Below, piece by piece: positions 16,085-24,415 of a DNA stretch of 64,000 bases. Source of the stretch: Pinirhizobacter sp036499745 (GTDB lineage: Bacteria > Pseudomonadota > Gammaproteobacteria > Xanthomonadales > Rhodanobacteraceae); NCBI RefSeq assembly GCF_036499745.1, contig NZ_DASYDG010000009.1, positions 1 to 64,000 on the forward strand, given 5' to 3'. Every line of letters starts with the position of its first letter. Position 1 is the first letter of the stretch. The notes beneath the pieces are model-generated. The model had not been told where the DNA came from, made no database searches, and saw only the letters and a list, made by a program, of their open reading frames with translations. The translations under genes were made by a program, and so were the position numbers.

Positions 16085-17444
16085 AGTCTGGAGCGCCGCG
16101 ACCTCGCGGTTGATGCTCATTTACGGCGCCCTGTTCGCTGTCTGGTGCGTGATTCTGCTCGGTGCGGTGCAGTTTGAATCGTCGCGCTACCTTTCCGGTG
16201 TGATCGACTCCATGCTGCAGCAACGCATCGCGCTGCTGGCACGCACGGAACCCTCGGCACTCCAGGGCGCGGTGGAGAAGGCGGTCGCGATCGATCCGGC
16301 CGGCGTGATGTGGCTGGGCCTGTTCGATGCCGATGGTCGGCCCATGGCGGGCAATGTCAACGCGCTGCCGGCGGACCTGCCAATGGACGGCGTGGCACAC
16401 GCGATCGAGTCCGGTACGCTGCATCCGGTGGTCGGACGCCCCGTTCGGTCGCGCGCGGTGGTCATGAGGCTGCCCGATGGCCGGCGCCTGGTGGCGGCGA
16501 AAGATTCGCGCACGATCGATGGCCTTGGCGCGATCATGCGCCGCGGCCTGTTGTGGGGATTGTCCCTTACGCTTATTCCGGGCCTGCTGGGTGGCTTCCT
16601 GCTAAGCCGTGCACCGGCCAGGCGGATCCGGCAGATGCAGCGGGCCGCTGAACCGATCCAGCGCGGGGACCTTTCGCGGCGCCTTCCGGTTAGCGGAAGG
16701 GGGGACGAGATCGATCTGCTGGCCGGCATCGTCAATACCATGCTGACCGAGATCGAGCGCCTGATGGGCGAGGTCAAGGGCGTGTGCGACAACATAGCCC
16801 ACGATCTTCGCACCCCGCTTACCCACCTTCGCGCCCGTCTCTACCGCACGCAGCAACAGCTCAAGGGGCCCGAAGAGGCAGCATCGCTGGATGTGTGCCT
16901 TGCCGACATCGATGCCCTGATGGCGCGTTTCCGCGCCCTGCTGCGCATCTCGGAACTGGAAGATGGCCAGCGCAGCGCCTGCTTCCAGCCGATGGACCTG
17001 GCCGGTGTGATGCGACAGGTGCATGAGTTCTACGGCCCCCTGGCCGAAGACCGCGGCCAGCGCTTCGAACTGGACCTGCAACCGATGCCGGCAACACGCG
17101 GCGATCCGCAACTGCTGTTCGAAGCGTTGGCGAATCTCGTGGGCAATGCGATCAAGTTCACGCCCGCCGGCGGCATGGTGACCTTGCGCAGCGCCAATGA
17201 CAGTGACGGTGGCTACATCGAGGTTGGCGACAGCGGCCCGGGTATTCCCGAAGGCGAGAGGGAAGCGGTGCTGCTGCGTTTCTACCGTGGCGACGGCAGC
17301 CGCAGTACGCCGGGCTCGGGCCTGGGGCTTTCCATTGTCAGCGCCATCGCGCGATTGCATGGCTATGGCCTGGAAGTAGGTGGGGACGGCCACGGAGCGC
17401 GCATCCGCATGCGGTTCGGCCCCGCGACGTCGGCTACCGGCTAA
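16068..17444 (+). CDS. sensor histidine kinase
   Basis: A membrane kinase of about 458 aa: TM1 (MLIYGALFAVWCVILLGAV), a periplasmic sensor of about 130 residues, TM2 (GLLWGLSLTLIPGLLGGFLL), HAMP, the H-box with IAHDLRTPLTH, N-box NLVGNAIKFTP, and G-boxes GDSGPGIPE and GSGLGLSIV. The start is uncertain. TTG 16068 overlaps the regulator gene by 17 nt; ATG 16113 would begin directly at the first membrane helix. It forms a pair with the preceding OmpR-type regulator. The ligand is unknown. Confidence 0.9.
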   Translation: MRPLTEVWSAATSRLMLIYGALFAVWCVILLGAVQFESSRYLSGVIDSMLQQRIALLARTEPSALQGAVEKAVAIDPAGVMWLGLFDADGRPMAGNVNALPADLPMDGVAHAIESGTLHPVVGRPVRSRAVVMRLPDGRRLVAAKDSRTIDGLGAIMRRGLLWGLSLTLIPGLLGGFLLSRAPARRIRQMQRAAEPIQRGDLSRRLPVSGRGDEIDLLAGIVNTMLTEIERLMGEVKGVCDNIAHDLRTPLTHLRARLYRTQQQLKGPEEAASLDVCLADIDALMARFRALLRISELEDGQRSACFQPMDLAGVMRQVHEFYGPLAEDRGQRFELDLQPMPATRGDPQLLFEALANLVGNAIKFTPAGGMVTLRSANDSDGGYIEVGDSGPGIPEGEREAVLLRFYRGDGSRSTPGSGLGLSIVSAIARLHGYGLEVGGDGHGARIRMRFGPATSATG

Positions 17445-17476
17445 CCGTAAAGACGTCCAAACTTTCCTGCGGCTTT

Positions 17477-17495
17477 CATTCAATTTATTTGAATG
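17477..17495. promoter_or_regulatory. palindromic operator candidate upstream of the RND pump
   Basis: CATTCAA-TTTAT-TTGAATG is a perfect 7-bp inverted repeat with a 5-nt spacer in the 148-bp gap before the pump gene. It is AT-rich in a GC-rich region. TetR-family repressors of RND pumps often bind such sites, but no tetR gene is adjacent; the preceding OmpR-type regulator usually prefers direct repeats. Confidence 0.5.
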
Positions 17496-17592
17496 ATGAA
17501 ACAATCTTCATCGATCCGGCGGGCCGGATATTTATGCTGCATGGCAAAATAGATGCATCGGCGCCCTTTCCCCGCGCCGGGAAGCACTCCCC

Positions 17593-20500
17593 ATGCTTGC
17601 ACTTGTCCGGATCGCGCTGACGCGGCCGTATACCTTCATCGTCCTCGCGTTATTGATCCTGATCATTGGCCCGATAACGGCCATGCGTACGCCCACCGAC
17701 ATCTTCCCGGACATCAAGATCCCGGTGATCAGCGTGGTATGGCAGTACACCGGCCTGCCGCCCGACCAGGTGGCCGGGCGCATCTCCTCGCCGTTCGAGC
17801 GCGTGCTGACCACCACGGTCAATGACGTGGAGCACATCGAGGCGTCGTCGATCCAGGGCTTCGGCATCATCAAGATCTTCTTCCAGCCCACGGTGGACAT
17901 CCGTACGGCCAATGCCCAGGTCACCGCCGTGGCGCAGACGTTGCTCAAGCAATTGCCGCCGGGTATCACGCCGCCCCTGATCCTCAACTACAACGCATCC
18001 ACCGTGCCGATCATCCAGCTGGCGCTGTCGGGCAAGGGACTGTCGGAACAGAACCTGGGCGACCTGGGCCTCAACGCGATTCGCCCGCCGATGACTTCCG
18101 TGGCAGGTGCGTCGGTGCCTTATCCCTTCGGCGGAAGGACGCGCCAGGTGCAGATCGACATCGATCCAGCCGCCTTGCAGGCGCGTGGCATGTCCGCGCA
18201 GGACATCGCCAATGCCCTGGCAGCGCAAAACCTGATCATCCCGATCGGTACGCAGAAGATCGGTGACTACGAGTACACGCTTCAGCTCAACAACGCCCCG
18301 GATAACATCGCCGACCTGGGCAACCTGCCGATCAAGACGGCCAACGGCACGACGGTTTACGTCCGCGACGTGGCGCATGTGCGCGACGGATCGCCACCGC
18401 AGACCAACATCGTGCACGTGGACGGCAATCGTTCGGCCCTGATGACGATCATGAAGAACGGCTCGGCCTCGACGCTTGCGATCATCGCGGGAGTGAAGGA
18501 CAAGGTGAAGGAGATCATCCCGACCCTTCCCGATACGCTTAAAATTTCCCCCATCGGCGACCAGTCGCTGTTCGTCTCCGGTGCGATCTCCGGCGTGGCG
18601 AAGGAGGGTGTGATTGCCGCGGCGCTGACCAGCCTGATGATCCTGCTGTTCCTGGGCAGCTGGCGTTCCACGGTGATCATCGCCATTTCCATTCCGCTGG
18701 CGATCTTAAGCTCCATCGCGGCGCTGTCGGCGATCGGCGAAACCCTCAACATCATGACCCTCGGCGGCCTGGCGCTGGCGGTGGGCATCCTGGTGGACGA
18801 TGCCACGGTAACCATCGAGAACATCAACTGGCACCTTGAGCAAGGCAAGGAAGTGGAGGAATCCATCCTCGACGGCGCGGCGCAGATCGTCACCCCGGCA
18901 TTCGTGTCGCTGCTGTGCATCTGCATCGTGTTCGTGCCGATGTTCTTCTTGAATGGCGTGGCGCGTTTCCTGTTCGTGCCGATGGCCGAGGCGGTGATGT
19001 TCGCCATGGTGGCAAGCTTCATCCTCTCCCGTACGCTGGTACCGACCATGGCCAAGTACCTGCTGCACAAGCACAGGGCGGGCGAGGAACACGGCCACTC
19101 GATGGCGCCTTCGCGTAACCCGCTGGTGCGTTTCCAGCGGAGCTTCGAGAAGCGTTTTGAGAATATCCGTGACGGTTATCACGGGCTGCTGGCCCTGGTT
19201 CTGGAATACCGCAAGGTGTTCGTGATCGGCTTCCTGGCATTCGTGGTGGCATCCTTCGCGCTGGTGCCGTTCCTGGGCAGGAATTTCTTCCCGTCGGTGG
19301 ATTCAGGCCAGATCCTGATGCATGTGCGGGCGCCGGTGGGTACCCGCGTGGAGGAAACCGCGCGCGTCTTCGCCGACATCCAGGCATCGATCCGCCGCAT
19401 GGTGCCCCAGGAAGAACTCGGTACGGTGGTGGACAACATCGGCCTGTCGATCTCGGGCATCAACAATGCCTACAACAACACCGGCACCATCGGCGAACAG
19501 GACGGTGACATCCAGATCGCACTGAAGGAAGGCCACGCGCCCACGGCCAGGTACGTCAAGGCCTTCCGCGAGCGCCTGCCACGGGAGTTCCCCGGCGTGA
19601 CGTTCTCGTTCCCGCCGGCGGACATCATCAGCCAGATCCTGAACTTCGGTTCGCCCGCGCCGGTGGACCTGCAGATCCGCGGCAACAACATTGGTGCGAA
19701 CTTCGATTTCGCCAACAAGGTGCTGCGAGAGATCCGCCGCGTTCCCGGCGTGGCCGATGCGCGCATCCAGCAATCGCAGCAGAACCCGGTGTTCAACGTG
19801 GATGTCGATCGTACCCGCGCGCAGCTGGTGGGGCTGACCGAGCGCGATGTCACCAACAGCCTGGGCGTGAACCTGGCCGGCTCCAGCCAGGTGGCCCCCA
19901 CCTACTGGCTGAACCCGCAGAACCAGATCTCCTACCCGATCGTGATGCAGACGCCGCAATACAGCCTGGACAGCCTGCCGGCGCTGGAGAACCTGCAGGT
20001 GTCAGGTCCAGGCGGTTCACAGATCCTGGGTGGATTTGCCAGGCTCCGGCGCACCCACTCCAACGCGGTGGTTACCCAGTACAACATCCAGCCGGTGGTG
20101 GAGATCTACGCCACCCCGCAGGGTCGCGACCTGGGCGCCGTGGCGACGGACATCCAGAAGATCATCAATGCCCATCAGAAGGAATTGCCCAAGGGTTCGA
20201 GCATGGCCCTGCTGGGCCAGGTGCAGACGATGAACAACGCCTTCAGCGGCCTGATCCTCGGCCTGCTCGGCGCGGTGGCGTTGATCTATTTCCTGATCGT
20301 GGTGAACTTCCAGTCGTGGAGCGATCCGTTCGTGATCATCACGGCACTGCCCGCGGCACTGGCCGGCATCATCTGGATCCTCTTCGCCACGCATACCACG
20401 CTCTCGGTGCCCGCACTCACCGGCGCCATCATGTGCATGGGCGTTGCCACGGCCAACTCCATCCTGGTGGTGAGTTTCTGCCGCGAGCAGCTGGCCCTGC

Positions 20501-20781
20501 ATGGCGACGCCGCGAAGGCTGCGCTGGAAGCAGGCTTCGTGCGCTTCCGCCCGGTGCTGATGACGGCGCTGGCCATGATCATCGGCATGGCGCCCATGGC
20601 CCTGGGCCTGGGCGAGGGCGGCGAACAGAACGCCCCGCTGGGCCGCGCGGTGATCGGCGGCCTGGTCTTCGCCACGGTGGCCACGCTCCTTTTCGTACCT
20701 GTCGTTTTCGCCATCATCCACGGGCGGCACGCCCGCACCGCACCCGCGGCGCCTGCTTCCGGAGAACCTGTCCATGTCTGA
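17593..20781 (+). CDS. RND efflux pump, inner-membrane subunit
   Basis: A 1062-aa AcrB/HAE-type proton antiporter with about 12 membrane helices and two large periplasmic loops. TM4 carries the paired aspartates in GILVDDATVTIENI needed for proton relay, so it is a hydrophobe/amphiphile or multidrug type rather than a clear heavy-metal CzcA. The adaptor and outer-membrane genes overlap downstream in series, so a complete tripartite pump is encoded. Substrates are not predictable. The start of the adaptor overlaps the 3' end by 8 nt. Confidence 0.95.
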   Translation: MLALVRIALTRPYTFIVLALLILIIGPITAMRTPTDIFPDIKIPVISVVWQYTGLPPDQVAGRISSPFERVLTTTVNDVEHIEASSIQGFGIIKIFFQPTVDIRTANAQVTAVAQTLLKQLPPGITPPLILNYNASTVPIIQLALSGKGLSEQNLGDLGLNAIRPPMTSVAGASVPYPFGGRTRQVQIDIDPAALQARGMSAQDIANALAAQNLIIPIGTQKIGDYEYTLQLNNAPDNIADLGNLPIKTANGTTVYVRDVAHVRDGSPPQTNIVHVDGNRSALMTIMKNGSASTLAIIAGVKDKVKEIIPTLPDTLKISPIGDQSLFVSGAISGVAKEGVIAAALTSLMILLFLGSWRSTVIIAISIPLAILSSIAALSAIGETLNIMTLGGLALAVGILVDDATVTIENINWHLEQGKEVEESILDGAAQIVTPAFVSLLCICIVFVPMFFLNGVARFLFVPMAEAVMFAMVASFILSRTLVPTMAKYLLHKHRAGEEHGHSMAPSRNPLVRFQRSFEKRFENIRDGYHGLLALVLEYRKVFVIGFLAFVVASFALVPFLGRNFFPSVDSGQILMHVRAPVGTRVEETARVFADIQASIRRMVPQEELGTVVDNIGLSISGINNAYNNTGTIGEQDGDIQIALKEGHAPTARYVKAFRERLPREFPGVTFSFPPADIISQILNFGSPAPVDLQIRGNNIGANFDFANKVLREIRRVPGVADARIQQSQQNPVFNVDVDRTRAQLVGLTERDVTNSLGVNLAGSSQVAPTYWLNPQNQISYPIVMQTPQYSLDSLPALENLQVSGPGGSQILGGFARLRRTHSNAVVTQYNIQPVVEIYATPQGRDLGAVATDIQKIINAHQKELPKGSSMALLGQVQTMNNAFSGLILGLLGAVALIYFLIVVNFQSWSDPFVIITALPAALAGIIWILFATHTTLSVPALTGAIMCMGVATANSILVVSFCREQLALHGDAAKAALEAGFVRFRPVLMTALAMIIGMAPMALGLGEGGEQNAPLGRAVIGGLVFATVATLLFVPVVFAIIHGRHARTAPAAPASGEPVHV

Positions 20782-21949
20782 CAACATCACCAAGCCTAGT
20801 CGTCGCAGCTTGCGTCTGGCCGGCCTTATCGCGCTGGTCGTGTTCGTGGCGATCGTGGTGGCGGGCATTGCCACGCGCGCCGCCGATGCCCGCCGGCTGC
20901 GCACCTGGACCGACAACCAGGTCGTGCCAACGGTCAACGTGGCGCCGCCTTCCACCGACGTCGATGGCTCGCCGCTGCAACTGCCCGGGCGCCTGCAGGC
21001 GTATTCCCGCGCGCCGCTGTTTGCCCGCGTCAGTGGCTATCTGAAATCGTGGTCGGTGGATATTGGCGGCAAAGTGAAGGCCGGCCAGCTGATCGCCGAG
21101 ATCGAAACCCCCGACCTCGACCAGCAGCTGCTGCAGGCCAAGGGCGCGCTCGCCAGCGCCCAGGCCAATGCGGCGCTGGCCGCCACCACGGCGAAGCGCT
21201 GGCAGTCGATGCTGGGCTCGGATTCGGTATCCAAGCAGGAAGTGGATGAGAAAACCGCCGACTACACCGCCAAGCTCGCCCAGCAGCGCGCGGCGCAGGC
21301 CGATGTCGATCGCATCCAGGCGCTGAAGGGCTTTGCCCGCATCACCGCGCCATTCGACGGCGTGGTCACCGCGCGCAACACCGATGTCGGCGCGTTGATC
21401 AATGCCGGTGGCGGCGCCGGCCCGGAACTGTTCGAGGTGTCGGACATCCGCAAGTTGCGGGCCTACGTGCGCGTGCCACAGAACTATGCCCCAAGCATCC
21501 ATGACGGCGACACCGCCGAGCTCACGGTGCCTGAGTACCCGGGCAAGACCTTTACCGCGAAAGTCGAAGCCTCCGCCGGTGCCATCAATGCCGACTCGGG
21601 CACCACGCTTGTGCAGTTGGCCGTGGACAATGCCGACGGCAAGCTGATGCCCGGCGCCTTTGCCAACGTCAATTTCAGGCTGCCGGCCGACGCCAATGCT
21701 TTCAGCATTCCCGCCAGCGCGCTGGTGTTCGATGCCAAGGGCATGCGCGTGGCCACGCTGGGTCCCGACAACCGGGTGAAGTTCAAGCGCGTGACCATCG
21801 CGCGCGACCTTGGCAAGACGATCGAACTGGGCTCGGGTGTCGATCCGCAGGACCGTGTCATCGAAAGCCCGCCCGATGGGCTGGACGATGGCGACCAGGT
21901 GCAGCTTGCCCCGAAGGACAACACGGCCGAGACCCATGGCAAGGCTTGA
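20774..21949 (+). CDS. RND efflux periplasmic adaptor (membrane fusion protein)
   Basis: A 391-aa HlyD/AcrA-like protein: an N-terminal membrane anchor (LRLAGLIALVVFVAIVVAGIA), a lipoyl half-motif (VSGYLKSWSVDIGGKVKAGQLIAEIETPDL), an alpha-helical hairpin (about 120-175), the second lipoyl half (ITAPFDGVVTARNTDVG) and beta-barrel regions. It links the pump to the outer-membrane factor. It starts within the pump gene and itself overlaps the outer-membrane factor by 14 nt. Confidence 0.95.
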   Translation: MSDNITKPSRRSLRLAGLIALVVFVAIVVAGIATRAADARRLRTWTDNQVVPTVNVAPPSTDVDGSPLQLPGRLQAYSRAPLFARVSGYLKSWSVDIGGKVKAGQLIAEIETPDLDQQLLQAKGALASAQANAALAATTAKRWQSMLGSDSVSKQEVDEKTADYTAKLAQQRAAQADVDRIQALKGFARITAPFDGVVTARNTDVGALINAGGGAGPELFEVSDIRKLRAYVRVPQNYAPSIHDGDTAELTVPEYPGKTFTAKVEASAGAINADSGTTLVQLAVDNADGKLMPGAFANVNFRLPADANAFSIPASALVFDAKGMRVATLGPDNRVKFKRVTIARDLGKTIELGSGVDPQDRVIESPPDGLDDGDQVQLAPKDNTAETHGKA

Positions 21950-23360
21950 TCGCGCGTTCCTCGTCGCGGGGCTGACCGTGGTGCTGGGTGCCTGTTCGCT
22001 GGCACCGAAATACGAGGCGCCGAAGGTACCGGTAGCCGACCAGTACAAGCAGGTCGGCCCCTGGGCACCGGCCAAACCCGCCGATGCGTTGCCGCGCGAC
22101 GGCTGGTGGCATTCGTACAGCTATCCGCGCCTGGACCAATTGCAGGCAAAGCTCGCAGCCAACAACGCCGACCTCGCCGCCGCGCTGGCGCACTACCAGC
22201 AGGCGGAAGCCTTCCGAAAGGAAATACGCTCCGGACTGTTCCCCACCATCGGCGTCGATGCCAATGCCCAGCGCGATCGCCAGTCCGACACCAAGCCGCT
22301 GCGCGGTGTGCTGGGATCGCCCACCTCGCCGCGCACGTACAACTCGTTCACCGTGGGCGCCGACCTGGACTACGAGGTCGACCTTTGGGGCCGCGTGAGC
22401 GACAGCGTCAAAGCCGGCAATGCCGAGGCCGAGGCCGCCGCGGGCGATTTTGCTTCCGCGCAGCTCAGCCTGCAGGCGCAGTTGTCCGACAGCGTGATCG
22501 TGCTGAACGGCCTCGACCGCCAGATCGACCTGCTACGACAGAGCATCGGGGCTTTTGAAAAAGCCTTGCAGCTCACCGAGGACCGCCATGCCGGCGGCAT
22601 TGCCTCGGGGCTGGATGTGGCGCGTGCGCAGACACAGCTCTCCAGTGCGCGTTCGCAGCTGAAGCAAACCCAGGCCCAGCGCGAGATCACCGAGCACGCC
22701 GTGGCCGTACTGGTAGGCGATTCAGCGTCGACGTTCTCCCTGCCGACGGATCTCACCGCGGTCAACCTGCCGGCGATCCCGCTGGGCGTACCTTCGACCC
22801 TGTTGCAGCGCCGTCCCGACATTGCCGCCGCCGAACGCCGCACCGCGGCGGCCAATGCCCGTGTGGGCGTGGCCCGGTCGGCGTATTTTCCGCAGATCAC
22901 GCTGGATGCGCAGGGTGGCTACCAGAGCGCCGTGTACCGCGGACTGCTCAATGCTCCGAATCATTTCTGGTCGCTAGGCCCGAGCTTCCTGTTGACGCTA
23001 TTGGACGGCGGCCTGCGCAAGGCCGGCGTTGAGGCGGCCAGGGCGGCCACGGACGAAGCCGGGGCGAAATACCGCAGCGTGGTGCTGAATGCCTTTGCCC
23101 AGGTGGAAGACAGCCAGTCGCAGCTGGCCGACTTTGCTTCCGCGATCGAAGACCAGCAGGCGGCGGCCGACGCCGCGCAAAAAACGCTGGACCTCTCCAT
23201 GGACCGCTACAAACAGGGCGCCGTCGGCTACCTTGACGTCGTTACCGCCCAACAGACCGCGCTTGATGCCAAACGCAGCCTGATCGACCTGAAGACCCAA
23301 CAGCTCCGCGCCAGCATCGAGCTGGTCAAAGCCCTCGGCGGCGGCTGGCAGCAAACGTAA
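21936..23360 (+). CDS. outer-membrane efflux lipoprotein, NodT/OprM family
   Basis: A 474-aa TolC-like channel with the lipobox VVLGAC (lipidated Cys20) and two repeated OEP domains rich in long amphipathic helices (for example GGIASGLDVARAQTQLSSAR and QGAVGYLDVVTAQQTALDAK). Start ATG 21936 lies inside the adaptor gene. It is the last gene of the pump operon and converges on transaldolase with a 16-bp gap. Confidence 0.95.
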   Translation: MARLDRAFLVAGLTVVLGACSLAPKYEAPKVPVADQYKQVGPWAPAKPADALPRDGWWHSYSYPRLDQLQAKLAANNADLAAALAHYQQAEAFRKEIRSGLFPTIGVDANAQRDRQSDTKPLRGVLGSPTSPRTYNSFTVGADLDYEVDLWGRVSDSVKAGNAEAEAAAGDFASAQLSLQAQLSDSVIVLNGLDRQIDLLRQSIGAFEKALQLTEDRHAGGIASGLDVARAQTQLSSARSQLKQTQAQREITEHAVAVLVGDSASTFSLPTDLTAVNLPAIPLGVPSTLLQRRPDIAAAERRTAAANARVGVARSAYFPQITLDAQGGYQSAVYRGLLNAPNHFWSLGPSFLLTLLDGGLRKAGVEAARAATDEAGAKYRSVVLNAFAQVEDSQSQLADFASAIEDQQAAADAAQKTLDLSMDRYKQGAVGYLDVVTAQQTALDAKRSLIDLKTQQLRASIELVKALGGGWQQT

Positions 23361-23376
23361 ACATTAGGGGCCGAGG

Positions 23377-24330
23377 CTAGAGCTTCGCGCCGAGGAGTTC
23401 TTCCAGCTTGCGCTGGTCCACGGCGAACTTGCGGATGCCTTCGGCCAGCTTGTCGGTGGCCATGGCGTTTTCGTTGTGACCCCAGCGGAAGGCGCTCTCG
23501 CTGATCTTCGGCTGGCGCTCTTCGCGCTTGCCGTTATCGGACAGTGCGCGGGGCAGGTCGTCCTGGTTTTCCTGGAGCTTTTGCAGAAGATCCGGGCTGA
23601 TGGTGAGGCGGTCACAGCCGGCCAGGGCCTGGATCTGGCCGATGTTGCGGAAGCTCGCGCCCATCACGATGGTCTGGTAGCCGTGCAGCTTGAACCAGTC
23701 GTAGATGCGGCGCACCGACTGCACGCCAGGGTCTTCGGCTGGTGCGTACACCTTCTTGTCGGTGTGCTCGACATACCAGTCGAAGATGCGGCCAACGAAG
23801 GGTGAGATCAGCGTGGCACCGGCTTCGGCGCAGGCGCGCGCCTGTTCGAAGCTGAAGAGCAAGGTCATGTTGCAGTTGATGCCTTTCTTCTCCAGCTGTT
23901 CGGCGGCGCGGATGCCTTCCCAGGTGGATGCGAGCTTGATGAAGATGCGGTCGTTCTTGACACCAGCGTCGTTGTACATGCCGATCAGGCGTTCAGCCTT
24001 GGCGATGGAAGCGTCGGTATCGAAAGAAAGGCGCGCGTCCACTTCGGTGGAGACGCGACCGGGCACGATGTCCAGGATCTTCCGGCCGACCTGCACGGCA
24101 AGATAATCGCTGGCGTCGGTCAGCTGCTGCTGGCGGTCGTTTGATTTGCCTTTCGCCCAGGCCACGGCAGCGTCGATCAGCGGAGCGTAGCCAGCATCGC
24201 CGGCGGCCTTGAGCAGCAGCGAGGGATTGGTGGTGGCGTCCACCGGTTTCCATTGGCTGATCGCCTGGATATCGCCGGTATCGGAGACGACGGTGGTGAT
24301 CTTGCGCAGCTGTTCGAGTTGGCTCGCCAT
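23377..24330 (-). CDS. tal: transaldolase
   Basis: Transfers a dihydroxyacetone unit in the non-oxidative pentose phosphate pathway. It has 317 aa, the TalB length. The Schiff-base lysine lies in IFIKLASTWEGI, and the family start MASQLEQLRKITTVVSDTG is clear. ATG 24330 is preferred over ATG 24339 because the ribosome site AAGGA is correctly spaced only for the former. Confidence 0.96.
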   Translation of the reverse strand: MASQLEQLRKITTVVSDTGDIQAISQWKPVDATTNPSLLLKAAGDAGYAPLIDAAVAWAKGKSNDRQQQLTDASDYLAVQVGRKILDIVPGRVSTEVDARLSFDTDASIAKAERLIGMYNDAGVKNDRIFIKLASTWEGIRAAEQLEKKGINCNMTLLFSFEQARACAEAGATLISPFVGRIFDWYVEHTDKKVYAPAEDPGVQSVRRIYDWFKLHGYQTIVMGASFRNIGQIQALAGCDRLTISPDLLQKLQENQDDLPRALSDNGKREERQPKISESAFRWGHNENAMATDKLAEGIRKFAVDQRKLEELLGAKL

Positions 24331-24415
24331 GGGGGACATCCTTGGAATCGAAGGGGAGGGCTATGAAAGACCAATATTTGTACCAGACCGCGTGTTGCCA
24401 AGGTGTCGATGGCCG

